A stretch of 7,428 nt of DNA from Planctomycetales bacterium (GCA_007127495.1 SKZG01000141.1:1-7428); one strand, 5' to 3'. Positions 1 to 6,155 are shown, counted from the first letter of the stretch. A program made the numbers and translations. The notes: a model not told the origin generated them from the sequence alone.

Positions 1-740
1 AACACGGATGCAGATCGCGCGCGCAGTCGGGCCAGCCAACGAGCCGGGCTCGCCGGCGAACCCGGCTTGACCACCGAGACGCTCTCCGCGTAGCTCGTGC
101 TGAGCTGGACGAGCACGCGTCGGGTCCGCAGATAATTGGCATAGTCGAACTCGCCGGGGTTGCGAGCTGGCGCCGGCCGGGCGAATCGGCCGAGGATTCG
201 CACGCGGTCGCCCACGCAGATGCCGTCCACCTCGGCGTAAACGGTAATCTGCGCCCGGCCGCTTGCCGGGCGCCATTGCCGCCGGTCGCGGACGGCAGCC
301 GGAGCGACATCGAACTGGACGCGCGCACCGGCGGGGATCGGATGCATCGGGTCGTGGGGCGGCATAGGGCGCACCCTCGGGGCGGTCAGCACAACCGCGT
401 CCAGGCAAACCGGCTCGCGATGCTCCGAAGCGAAGCGCGCGAGGTCATCGGCAGGATAGATGTGCCAGTGCAAATGATGCCAGGCCGCGGCCGTTGCGGC
501 CACGGCCACCAGAAGCACGAACGCCGCTGCCGTGTCGCGTCGCGACCTCCAGAGCCCCAGCCATCCCGAGCCCGCCGCGCAGGCCACCGCCCACCACGCC
601 GAAAGCGTCAAGGTCCCGTGGCGGTCCGCGAAAATCCCTGCCGCCATCGCCGCCAGCACAATGACCAGCGGCTGATAGCGGACAGGCCGGCGCCAAGGAT
701 CAGGCGGCGCGGTTTCGGGCGGTTGGCGCGCTTCATCCAT
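1..740 (-). CDS. comEC: ComEC/Rec2-family competence DNA channel, N-terminal part (runs off left edge)
   Basis: This frame stays open from the ATG at 740 to the left edge, giving 246 codons with no stop, so the gene is partial because of the window boundary. ComEC is the inner-membrane channel that takes single-stranded DNA into the cytoplasm during transformation. A polar N-terminus is followed by three hydrophobic stretches (about residues 23-38, 46-64 and 71-88). A soluble OB-fold-like DUF4131 region then contains GDRVRILGRF (177-186) and NPGEFDYANYLRTRRV (194-209), a hallmark of ComEC proteins. The competence and metallo-beta-lactamase domains would lie outside the window. The gene follows aroF by 30 bases on the same strand. 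A second in-frame ATG at 749, inside a small palindrome, would add three residues (MPA). Neither start has a clear Shine-Dalgarno sequence, so translation may be coupled to aroF. The family call is confident; the start is not. Confidence 0.85.
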   Translation of the reverse strand, partial: MDEARQPPETAPPDPWRRPVRYQPLVIVLAAMAAGIFADRHGTLTLSAWWAVACAAGSGWLGLWRSRRDTAAAFVLLVAVAATAAAWHHLHWHIYPADDLARFASEHREPVCLDAVVLTAPRVRPMPPHDPMHPIPAGARVQFDVAPAAVRDRRQWRPASGRAQITVYAEVDGICVGDRVRILGRFARPAPARNPGEFDYANYLRTRRVLVQLSTSYAESVSVVKPGSPASPARWLARLRARSASV

Positions 741-741
741 A

Positions 742-759
742 GCCGGCATTATTGCCGGC
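742..759. repeat. Small palindrome between aroF and comEC
   Basis: Two copies of GCCGGC flank a 6-base AT-rich centre (ATTATT), which could form a 6-bp hairpin in either strand. There is no T-run after it, so it does not look like an intrinsic terminator. It overlaps the upstream alternative comEC start at 749 and ends two bases before the ATG at 740, so as RNA it could limit ribosome access to comEC. Confidence 0.45.
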
Positions 760-770
760 GGCGCGGCCGC

Positions 771-1805
771 TCACAAGGGGCGGTCGTTGGATGCGATCTG
801 GCGTCCCATTGCTCCCGCAATGGCGTGGCATCGGTGCATGAGGGTTTCGAATTGCTCGAACGTGAGCGACTGGTAGCCATCGCTGAGGGCGGTTTCCGGG
901 TCCGGATGCACTTCGACAATCAGCCCGTCCGCACCCGCCGCAACCGCCGCCATTGCCATGGCGGTAACCAGGTTGGTGTGCCCGGTGCCGTGGCTCGGGT
1001 CCACCACAACCGGCAGGTGGGTGCGTTGGTGCAGCCAGGGCACCGACGCCAAGGGGAGGGTGAAGCGGGTGTGGGCCTCGAACGTGCGGATTCCCCGCTC
1101 GCACAGCATGACGTTCGGGTTGCCCATGTTCAAGATGTACTCGGCGGCCAGCAGCAGCTCATCGAGCGTGGCGGCCGGCGCCCGCTTCAAGAGCACCGGC
1201 TTGCCCGACTCGCCCACCGCCTCCAACAGACGGTAGTTCTGCATATTGCGGGCACCGATCTGGAGCACATCGGCATACCGGGCGACCAGCGCGACGTCGG
1301 TCTCGGCGATGACTTCGGTCACGACGGCCAAGCCGGTTTCCTCGCGGGCGGCGGCGAGGATTTCCAGCCCTTTCTCTTTCAGCCCCTGGAAGCTGTAGGG
1401 ACTGGTGCGCGGTTTGAACGCCCCGCCACGCAGGGCCGTGGCCCCGGCGGCCTTCACGGCCCGGGCCGTCGCGAGGGTCTGTGACTCGCTCTCCACCGAG
1501 CATGGGCCGGCGATCATGCCGATGTGGCTGTCTCCCACGGCGAGGCTGCCGGCGCGAACGACCGTAGGCTCGGGCTTGACCTCCAAGCTGGCAACCTTGT
1601 AGGGCGCCAGGATCGGGACGACCTCCTCGACGCCTGCCCCACTTTCCAGCGACTGCCGGTGCTCGTCGCGTTTCTCGCCGATGGCGGCTATGACTGTTCG
1701 CTCGGTGCCATAGATCGGGTGGGGCTTCAAGCCGAGCGATTCCACACGTTCAATCATGTGGGCGATTTGTTCCGGCGTTGCGCCGCGTTTCATAACGACA
1801 ATCAT
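771..1805 (-). CDS. aroF: 3-deoxy-7-phosphoheptulonate (DAHP) synthase, ferredoxin-like-domain type
   Basis: The protein of 344 aa condenses phosphoenolpyruvate with erythrose 4-phosphate to DAHP, the committed step of aromatic amino acid synthesis. Residues 1 to about 70 (starting [14 protein letters not shown]) match the N-terminal ferredoxin-like regulatory domain of the Thermotoga maritima type enzyme; the rest is the TIM barrel. Visible barrel motifs are GPCSVE (100-105), [17 protein letters not shown] (125-141), QIGARNMQN (182-190), LLKR (205-208), CERGIRT (235-241) and DPSHGTG (269-275). The metal ligands Cys102, His272, Glu298 and Asp309 fall at the positions known from the T. maritima enzyme, so the protein should be active. 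No chorismate mutase domain is fused. The ATG at 1805 has a GGAGAG ribosome site at 1813-1818. In the relative, the N-terminal domain mediates Tyr/Phe feedback inhibition. Here a Phe/Tyr attenuator lies directly upstream, so both levels of control may act on this step. comEC follows 30 bases downstream. Confidence 0.96.
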   Translation of the reverse strand: MIVVMKRGATPEQIAHMIERVESLGLKPHPIYGTERTVIAAIGEKRDEHRQSLESGAGVEEVVPILAPYKVASLEVKPEPTVVRAGSLAVGDSHIGMIAGPCSVESESQTLATARAVKAAGATALRGGAFKPRTSPYSFQGLKEKGLEILAAAREETGLAVVTEVIAETDVALVARYADVLQIGARNMQNYRLLEAVGESGKPVLLKRAPAATLDELLLAAEYILNMGNPNVMLCERGIRTFEAHTRFTLPLASVPWLHQRTHLPVVVDPSHGTGHTNLVTAMAMAAVAAGADGLIVEVHPDPETALSDGYQSLTFEQFETLMHRCHAIAGAMGRQIASNDRPL

Positions 1806-1852
1806 CGTTTAACTCTCCAACTGGGGTGAAATGAGGAAAGAACAGTTGCCAA

Positions 1853-1890
1853 CAAAAAAGCCCCGAGGTTTTGAGGCCTCGGGGCTTTGG
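1853..1890 (-). terminator. Intrinsic terminator (attenuator) in the aroF leader
   Basis: Read on the minus strand, the arm at 1886-1877 (AGCCCCGAGG) pairs perfectly with the arm at 1868-1859 (CCTCGGGGCT) around an 8-base loop. Two further A-T pairs extend the base, and a run of six T (1859-1854) follows at once. This is a textbook intrinsic terminator, but it lies upstream of aroF, ending about 48 bases before its start codon and starting about 28 bases after the stop of a Phe-rich leader peptide. That position marks it as an attenuator controlling read-through into aroF. On the plus strand the same hairpin is followed by TTTGGGGTCTTTTT, a much weaker arrangement. Confidence 0.9.
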
Positions 1891-1944
1891 GGTCTTTTTC
1901 GCTATGAGCTACTTGTTACAGACCTCCTCCGGCCCCGCGGCCTC
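1873..1944 (-). promoter_or_regulatory. Predicted antiterminator pairing of the aroF attenuator
   Basis: On the minus-strand RNA, the segment 1944-1932 (GAGGCCGCGGGGC) can pair with 1885-1873 (GCCCCGAGGCCUC) in 12 of 13 positions, with one G-A mismatch. The second segment includes the 5' arm of the terminator, so the two structures exclude each other. Upstream, 1950-1946 (GCCCC) can pair with 1936-1932 (GGGGC), giving the usual protector hairpin. The segment at 1951-1939 is nearly the same as terminator segment 3 (AGCCCC, one extra C, then GAGGCC), which is what a 1:2 / 2:3 / 3:4 attenuator requires. A ribosome stalled on the Phe/Tyr codons (1969-1952) would cover segment 1 and leave segment 2 free to form the antiterminator. 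A ribosome reaching the stop codon would cover the end of segment 2 and allow termination. The pairings are seen by eye; no folding energy was calculated. Confidence 0.75.
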
Positions 1945-1993
1945 GGGGGCTAAAGTAAAACCCAAAAAAATGGATGGTCCGTGCAATGCTCAT
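1916..1993 (-). CDS. Phe/Tyr-rich attenuation leader peptide of aroF (25 aa)
   Basis: A short reading frame starts at the ATG at 1993 and ends at the TAA at 1918-1916. It begins MSIARTI and continues HFFGFYF at residues 8-14, ending in a Gly/Arg-rich tail. Four Phe codons (all TTT) and one Tyr codon fall within six consecutive positions (9-14), a density comparable with the PheL leader peptide of enteric bacteria. The stop lies about 28 bases before the terminator hairpin that precedes aroF, and segments 1 and 2 of the attenuator lie in its last ten codons. It is probably a sensor whose translation reports charged tRNA-Phe (and perhaps tRNA-Tyr), not a functional protein. The Shine-Dalgarno sequence is weak (GAGATCGAG upstream). 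There is no other start codon in frame before the upstream stop. The function is inferred from the layout; the sequence pattern itself is clear. Confidence 0.85.
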   Translation of the reverse strand: MSIARTIHFFGFYFSPRGRGAGGGL

Positions 1994-2396
1994 TGTCTCG
2001 ATCTCGTCAGTCCACCGGTGCCAAGCGGCTCATTACCTTCTATTCTGCTACATCGACGGAAAAAAGCAAGAGGGGCGGTGCGAATTTGGGCCGGGACACG
2101 TCGAGTACCGATACAGCAAACCCTTATAAACGGGGGTTGCCTATCCACCCGAAGAAACCGCAAGGACACATCGAGGCTGCCGCTTTGGGCAACGCAACTC
2201 CTGTGAAGATCGCCACTTAAGGTCAGCGGTCTCTTTGTCCATTATCTGGCCTTTACTTCCAGCGGGCTTCTCGGCAGAATACGGCCTCTTACCTTCGGGC
2301 AAAGGATAGCCCGGAATGGCCCAGTCGTGTTGGCGACGCTCGGCACCGGGGGCCGGTGGAGCCACTGACCTACTCAAGCAGCAAGGAGTGCGGAAC
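1994..2396. other. Divergent intergenic region between the aroF leader and ompH
   Basis: About 400 bases separate the leftward leader-aroF unit from the rightward envelope operon. I find no convincing protein gene; the short open frames here have no family features and no good ribosome sites. The region should hold both promoters. A weak plus-strand candidate for ompH is TTAAGG (2217-2222), 17 bases, CATTAT (2240-2245). Before ompH there are two small hairpins: one with arms TTCGGGC and GCCCGGA around an 8-base loop near 2295-2316, and CACCGG-GGG-CCGGTG near 2344-2358. I recognise no riboswitch or structured RNA class. Confidence 0.5.
2042..2069 (-). promoter_or_regulatory. Possible promoter for the leader-aroF unit (weak)
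   Basis: On the minus strand, TTGCTT (2069-2064) and CAGAAT (2047-2042) are separated by 16 bases. Each is a partial match to the sigma-70 consensus (3/6 and 4/6). Transcription would start near 2035, about 40 bases before the leader ATG at 1993. The position is sensible but the match is modest. Another AT-rich -10-like sequence (TATAAG on the minus strand, near 2124-2129) has no good partner upstream. Confidence 0.25.
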
Positions 2397-3044
2397 GTGA
2401 AACGACCCAACTGGTATCTTCTCATCGCGGCTGCGGCGCTGGGTTTCGGCCTCGCCGGAACGGCCGCGGCCCAGGGCCCTCAAACGTCGGCCACACCGAC
2501 TGCCGGGGCCGTCGGGCTATTGGACGTGAACTTCATCTTCAAGCATCACCATCGATTCAAGATGCACATGGAGGAAATGCGCGGCGACGTGGAGCGGGCC
2601 GAGGCCGCCGTGCAAAAAGAGCGGGAGGCCGTCCAAAGGCTCGTCGAACAGCTCGAACGGTACAAAGGCACCCGCGACTATAGGGCCATGGAACAGGAAA
2701 TTGCCGATCGGCAGGCGCGACTCGCCGTTCAGGTGCGTATGCAGCAGCGGGAATTTCTTGAGCGCGAAGCCAAGATTTACCACAACACGTACAAGGAAAT
2801 CTGGCAGGAGGTCGATCGATACTGCCAAACCCACAACTTGGCCCTGGTCCTCCGCTTCAACGGCGACCCGGCTGATACCACCAAGCCCGAGGAAGTGCTC
2901 CGCGACATCAACAAGCCCGTCGTGTGGCACCGAAACGGCTTGGACATCACCGGCCATATCCTCGCGGCCCTCAACCGCGATCAGCCGCGAGTCGGTACGC
3001 AGCCGGCAGCGCCCGGCGGGGCGCGGAGCCCGTTCCAACGCTAG
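2397..3044 (+). CDS. OmpH/Skp-like periplasmic chaperone
   Basis: The protein of 215 aa begins with a clear signal peptide: KR, then a hydrophobic core (about residues 6-22), then a TAAA|QG cleavage site after residue 25. The short beta segment GLLDVNFIFKHH (40-51) matches the start of the mature OmpH/Skp fold. A long charged helix (about 54-126, rich in Glu, Arg, Gln) would form the coiled-coil tentacles, and LALVLRFNGD (148-157) returns to the body. Skp-type proteins trimerise and hold unfolded outer-membrane proteins in the periplasm. I chose the GTG at 2397 because AAGGAG (2383-2388) lies 8 bases before it and the signal peptide starts there; the in-frame ATG at 2316 would add 27 residues before the signal peptide. 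The gene is first in a run with lpxC and lpxA, as skp neighbours lipid A genes in many Gram-negatives. The Pro/Gly/Arg-rich C-terminal tail looks disordered. Sequence similarity within this family is low, so the call rests on architecture and context. Confidence 0.8.
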   Translation: MKRPNWYLLIAAAALGFGLAGTAAAQGPQTSATPTAGAVGLLDVNFIFKHHHRFKMHMEEMRGDVERAEAAVQKEREAVQRLVEQLERYKGTRDYRAMEQEIADRQARLAVQVRMQQREFLEREAKIYHNTYKEIWQEVDRYCQTHNLALVLRFNGDPADTTKPEEVLRDINKPVVWHRNGLDITGHILAALNRDQPRVGTQPAAPGGARSPFQR

Positions 3045-3063
3045 CTTTGAATCGTTTTTGCAC

Positions 3064-3093
3064 CGCGCTGCGGCCATGGATGGCCGCAGCGCG
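3064..3093. repeat. 14-bp-arm palindrome between ompH and lpxC
   Basis: Positions 3064-3077 (CGCGCTGCGGCCAT) are the exact reverse complement of 3080-3093, with only GG between. As RNA it would form a very stable hairpin 20 bases after the ompH stop codon. No T-run follows on either strand, so it is not a standard intrinsic terminator. It may be a processing or mRNA-stability element that sets the ratio of ompH to lpxC, or a protein-binding site. Confidence 0.7.
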
Positions 3094-3143
3094 ACCTGTG
3101 CCCAACCCGTCCCATTCAGTCATGGAAGGCTGAACCTTCTCCG

Positions 3144-4016
3144 ATGAGCATTCGCAACCAATGCACGCTAGCCAAGCCGGCTGTAGTTGAAGGCGTCGGT
3201 TACTGGAGTGGTCAGGACGTGTCGGTCGAGTTTCGGCCGGCGGCGTCCGATTCGGGCGTCGTATTCGTGCGTCGCGACCTTCCGGGCCAACCCCGCATTC
3301 CCGCCACCATTGCCAACCGGTCGGACATGCCGCGGCGGACCACGCTTTGCCGTGAGGGCGCCGGGGTGGGCATGGTCGAGCACATCATGGCGGCGCTGGC
3401 CGGTTTGCGGGTCGACAACTGCGAAGTCTGGGTCGATCAGCCCGAAATGCCCGGCTGCGACGGCTCTTCGCTGCCGTTCGTTGAGGCGATTCTGGCCGCC
3501 GGGACGGTGGAGCAGCACGCTCCCCGCCAACGCTACGTCGTACAGAACACGATCCGCCTGGGCAACGAGGACGCCTGGCTCGAAGCGCGGCCGGGCGGTG
3601 GCGACAAACTGGTCCTCCGCTACGACCTCGACTACGGGAGCGCCAATGCCATCGGGCGCCAATCCTTGGAGATCGTCCTCTCGCCTCGATTCTTCCGCGT
3701 GAACCTGGCGCCCGCTCGCACGTTCATGTTGGAAATCGAGGCCGACGCGCTCCGGGCGCAAGGTCTCGGGCAACGGGTGACCGCGAACGACCTGCTCGTC
3801 TTCGGCGCCCAGGGCCCCATCGACAATCAACTGCGTTTCCCCGACGAGTGCGTGCGACACAAGCTGCTCGACCTGGTGGGCGACCTGGCCTTGCTCGGCG
3901 CCGACCTGGTCGGCCGGTTTCACGCCTACCGGAGCGGGCACCGTTTGAATGCGGGCATGGTCACGGCGCTTTGCCGCCTGAAAGCTACACCACTGCGGGT
4001 CGTACGCTCCGCGTAA
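3144..4016 (+). CDS. lpxC: UDP-3-O-acyl-N-acetylglucosamine deacetylase LpxC
   Basis: This 290-aa zinc enzyme removes the N-acetyl group from UDP-3-O-acyl-GlcNAc, the first committed step of lipid A synthesis, at the cytoplasmic side of the inner membrane. The length is close to E. coli LpxC (about 305 aa). The zinc ligands are visible: His80 in MVEHIMAAL, and His239 and Asp243 in VRHKLLDLVGDLAL. The general base Glu79 and His266 in AYRSGHRLN are also present, so the enzyme should be active. The N-terminal motif usually written GVGLHSG is GVGYWSG (17-23), replacing the conserved His by Trp. The ATG at 3144 fits the family N-terminus. The nearest purine-rich ribosome site (GGAAGG, about 3123-3128) is rather far and lies in a small hairpin (GAAGG-CTGAA-CCTTC, 3124-3138), which might moderate translation. 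lpxA follows 21 bases after the stop, with no fabZ or lpxD between. Confidence 0.95.
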   Translation: MSIRNQCTLAKPAVVEGVGYWSGQDVSVEFRPAASDSGVVFVRRDLPGQPRIPATIANRSDMPRRTTLCREGAGVGMVEHIMAALAGLRVDNCEVWVDQPEMPGCDGSSLPFVEAILAAGTVEQHAPRQRYVVQNTIRLGNEDAWLEARPGGGDKLVLRYDLDYGSANAIGRQSLEIVLSPRFFRVNLAPARTFMLEIEADALRAQGLGQRVTANDLLVFGAQGPIDNQLRFPDECVRHKLLDLVGDLALLGADLVGRFHAYRSGHRLNAGMVTALCRLKATPLRVVRSA

Positions 4017-4037
4017 TCCGTGCAAAGGAATCCTGCG

Positions 4038-4847
4038 ATGACCATTCGGATTGCTGAATACGCTTCCATCGATCCTCGGGCACAGATTTCCGAGGGTGTG
4101 GAGATTGGGCCCTTCTGCGTGATCGGCCCCCACGTCAAGATCGGCGAAGGGACACAACTGGCGAACAACGTGACCCTCATGGGCCGCGTGACCCTGGGGC
4201 GCAACAACCGCATCTATCCCGGCGTTGTCATTGGGGGCGAACCGCAAGACGTCAGCTACGGCGGGAGCGAAACCGAGGTCATCATCGGCGATCACAACAT
4301 CATTCGCGAATCGGTCACGATCAATCGCGCCTCGGAAAAAGAGGACGGCGTCACTCGGTTGGGCGACCACAATTTCCTGATGGCCTGCTCCCACGTAGCC
4401 CACGACTGCAAGTTGGGCAGCCACATCATCATCGCCAACAACACGCTTCTGGGCGGCCACGTCCACATCCACGACTATGCCTCCATTTCCGGCAGCGTGG
4501 GAGTCCATCACTTTGCGACCATCGGCGGCTACTGCTTCATCGGCGGACTCAGCGCCGTCCGCCACGACGTGCCGCCCTATATGCTAGTCGACGGCACGCC
4601 GGCCAAGGCCCGATGCGTCAACGGCGTTGGCTTGCGCCGGAACAATTTCTCCGCGGAAACGATCGACTGCCTTTCCGAAGCCCACCGGCTGGTGTACCGG
4701 GCGCGGGTGGGGCTTGACAACGCTTGGGAAATCCTCCGTTCCTCTGGAAAGCTGATTCCCCAGGTGAATCATCTACTCACCTTCATCCAAGCGCAGCACG
4801 AAGGACAGCACGGCCGAGGGCGCGAGGCGATCCGGCGGGCGGCGTAG
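4038..4847 (+). CDS. lpxA: UDP-N-acetylglucosamine acyltransferase LpxA
   Basis: The 269-aa protein is a left-handed parallel beta-helix of hexapeptide repeats (residues 8-185: IDPRAQISEGVEIGPFCVIG and onward) with a C-terminal helical domain (about 205-269). LpxA transfers a 3-hydroxyacyl chain from acyl carrier protein to UDP-GlcNAc, the first reaction of lipid A synthesis. The catalytic His is His122 in SHVAHDCKLG, equivalent to His125 of E. coli; His141 and His157 match other active-site histidines. Compared with my memory of E. coli LpxA, three sugar-nucleotide contacts differ: Lys76 is Ser73, Glu200 is Val197 and Arg205 is Asn202. Asn198 and Arg204 are kept. I chose the ATG at 4038 because AAAGGA (4024-4029) lies 8 bases upstream; the GTG at 4020 would add six residues unlike the family. 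The oxidoreductase gene follows 42 bases downstream, which suggests a joint role. Confidence 0.95.
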   Translation: MTIRIAEYASIDPRAQISEGVEIGPFCVIGPHVKIGEGTQLANNVTLMGRVTLGRNNRIYPGVVIGGEPQDVSYGGSETEVIIGDHNIIRESVTINRASEKEDGVTRLGDHNFLMACSHVAHDCKLGSHIIIANNTLLGGHVHIHDYASISGSVGVHHFATIGGYCFIGGLSAVRHDVPPYMLVDGTPAKARCVNGVGLRRNNFSAETIDCLSEAHRLVYRARVGLDNAWEILRSSGKLIPQVNHLLTFIQAQHEGQHGRGREAIRRAA

Positions 4848-4889
4848 AGCTTCGCGAGGGCGTTTTGCATGGGCTGCACAGGAGAGCCA

Positions 4890-6008
4890 ATGGCCGGAAA
4901 ACTCAAAATGGCCGTGGTCGGAGCCGGACGGCTCGGCCGATTCCACGCCCAGAAAGTCGCCGCTTCCGACGGCGCCGAACTTGTTGCGGTGGTAGATCCC
5001 GTGGCATCGAACCGCGACCGCCTGGCCGCGGAATGCCACTGCACGGCGCTTCCCGACCTTGCCGGCCTTCCGGACTGCGTCGACGCGGCAGTCGTCGCAG
5101 CCCCGACCCAATGGCATCATCCCCTGGCGCTGGCGTTGATCAACCGGGGCATCCACGTGCTGGTGGAGAAACCCATCTGCACGTGCCTGGCCGAGGCCGA
5201 CGAATTGCTCGACGCCGCGAGTCGCTGCGGCGTGGTGCTCCAGGTAGGTCACGTGGAACGGTTCAATCCGGCGTTCTGTGCATCGCTGCCGCATATCGCG
5301 GAACCGAAATACATCGAGGCGCTGAGGGCGTCGCCGTTTACGTTCCGTTCGACCGACGTGGGCGTGGTGCTCGACCTGATGATCCACGACCTCGACATGG
5401 TGCTGGCCCTGGCCCAATCGCCGGTGCGCCGCGTCGAGGCGTTGGGGATTTCCGTGGTGGGTCGGCAGGAGGACATTGCAAATGCTCGGATCGAATTTCA
5501 AAACGGTTGCATTGCGTCGCTTTCGGCGTCGCGCGTAAGCTGTGCCGCGGCGCGGCAAATGCAAGTATGGACTACGGATTCGTTCGCGTCCATTGACTTC
5601 GGCGCCCGATCACTGAGCGTGGTCCGGCCAAGTGAAACGCTGCGGCGCCGCCAGTTCGATCCAAACGCCCTTACGCCCGCCGAAGTCGAGCATTGGCAAG
5701 AGCACTTCGCCGCTGAGCATCTTCCATGCACCGCCGGGTCGTACGAGGCGGTCGATGCGCTGGCCCTGGAGTGCGAGGACTTCATTGTTTCCGTCCGCGA
5801 AGGGCGTTCGCCGCGCGTGCCGGGCGAGGCCGGCCGCGATGCCCTGGCGCTGGCCGAGCAAATCCTGGCCGACGTGGCGGAGCACGCATGGGACGGCACA
5901 CCGGGCGGGCGCATCGGCCCGCGCTGGGAACCCGGGTGCCGCGTCATTCCCTCGCCGCACTTCTCCTTCGCGGCCACGGAAACCCCGCTGCGCAAAGCCG
6001 CCGGCTGA
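4890..6008 (+). CDS. Gfo/Idh/MocA-family NAD(P)-dependent oxidoreductase, lpxA-linked (GnnA-like?)
   Basis: The protein of 372 aa starts with a Rossmann fold: VVGAGRLGRFHAQK (9-22) with an acidic residue at the end of strand 2 (VVDP, 34-37), suggesting NAD(H) use. EKP (93-95) holds the family's catalytic Lys95. HVERFNPAF (121-129) and the conserved pair in MIHDLD (164-169) complete the active site, and the C-terminal half is the alpha/beta substrate domain. Family members oxidise or reduce sugar hydroxyls. Its place in the lpx run points to a nucleotide-sugar substrate. In Acidithiobacillus and Leptospira the lpxA-linked member GnnA oxidises UDP-GlcNAc at C3 before GnnB transaminates it, giving amide-linked acyl chains. 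That role is an inference here, because no aminotransferase lies in the window. The ATG at 4890 has AGGAG 5 bases upstream; the ATG at 4869 would add seven residues before the Rossmann strand. The last 30 residues or so look unstructured. Confidence 0.88.
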   Translation: MAGKLKMAVVGAGRLGRFHAQKVAASDGAELVAVVDPVASNRDRLAAECHCTALPDLAGLPDCVDAAVVAAPTQWHHPLALALINRGIHVLVEKPICTCLAEADELLDAASRCGVVLQVGHVERFNPAFCASLPHIAEPKYIEALRASPFTFRSTDVGVVLDLMIHDLDMVLALAQSPVRRVEALGISVVGRQEDIANARIEFQNGCIASLSASRVSCAAARQMQVWTTDSFASIDFGARSLSVVRPSETLRRRQFDPNALTPAEVEHWQEHFAAEHLPCTAGSYEAVDALALECEDFIVSVREGRSPRVPGEAGRDALALAEQILADVAEHAWDGTPGGRIGPRWEPGCRVIPSPHFSFAATETPLRKAAG

Positions 6009-6055
6009 TCTTATGGCTCTTCCGTTTCCGGGTGCGAGCCGCTTTCATATAGTAG

Positions 6056-6070
6056 GCACACGCCGTGTGC
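6056..6070. repeat. Hairpin GCACAC-GCC-GTGTGC
   Basis: A perfect 6-bp inverted repeat with a 3-base loop follows the envelope operon, within the sequence TAGTAGGCACACGCCGTGTG. It looks like a dispersed intergenic palindrome. Only one copy is in this window, so its repeat nature cannot be shown here. Confidence 0.4.
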
Positions 6071-6130
6071 GGTCTCTGAAACAAAGGCTGTCTGCACCGA
6101 GAAACGGAAGTGCCATCTTATTGTCGGGAT

Positions 6131-6149
6131 AACCGGTCTTGCACCGGTT
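6131..6149. repeat. 7-bp inverted repeat upstream of the small-protein promoter
   Basis: AACCGGT (6131-6137) and ACCGGTT (6143-6149) form a perfect hairpin around CTTGC. It ends seven bases before the -35 box at 6156, which would suit an operator or activator site, but nothing else supports this. Confidence 0.4.
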
Positions 6150-6155
6150 CGGCCC

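Noticed and set aside
276..1484. Long plus-strand open frame (402 codons) over comEC and aroF
   Set aside because: It lies antisense to two well-supported genes, is rich in Arg, His and Gly with no recognisable motif, and is the typical shadow of GC-rich coding sequence.
1871..2220. Short plus-strand frames in the divergent intergenic region
   Set aside because: They begin in the attenuator hairpin or leader region, have no ribosome site and no family features; the minus-strand leader explains the structure better.
2217..2245. Promoter for ompH (TTAAGG-17-CATTAT)
   Set aside because: Only weak matches to both boxes and no second support; mentioned under the intergenic region but not called as a feature.
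2295..2358. Riboswitch or structured RNA upstream of ompH
   Set aside because: Two small hairpins are present but match no riboswitch class I know, and GC-rich DNA yields such stems by chance.
3168..4565. Long minus-strand open frame (465 codons) over lpxC and lpxA
   Set aside because: It is antisense to lpxC and lpxA, whose catalytic motifs are clear; its own sequence shows Val/Asp/Ala-rich shadow composition and no domain.
4724..5596. Plus-strand frame of 290 codons overlapping lpxA and the oxidoreductase
   Set aside because: Arg/Gly/Pro-rich out-of-frame translation; it overlaps two real genes in another frame.
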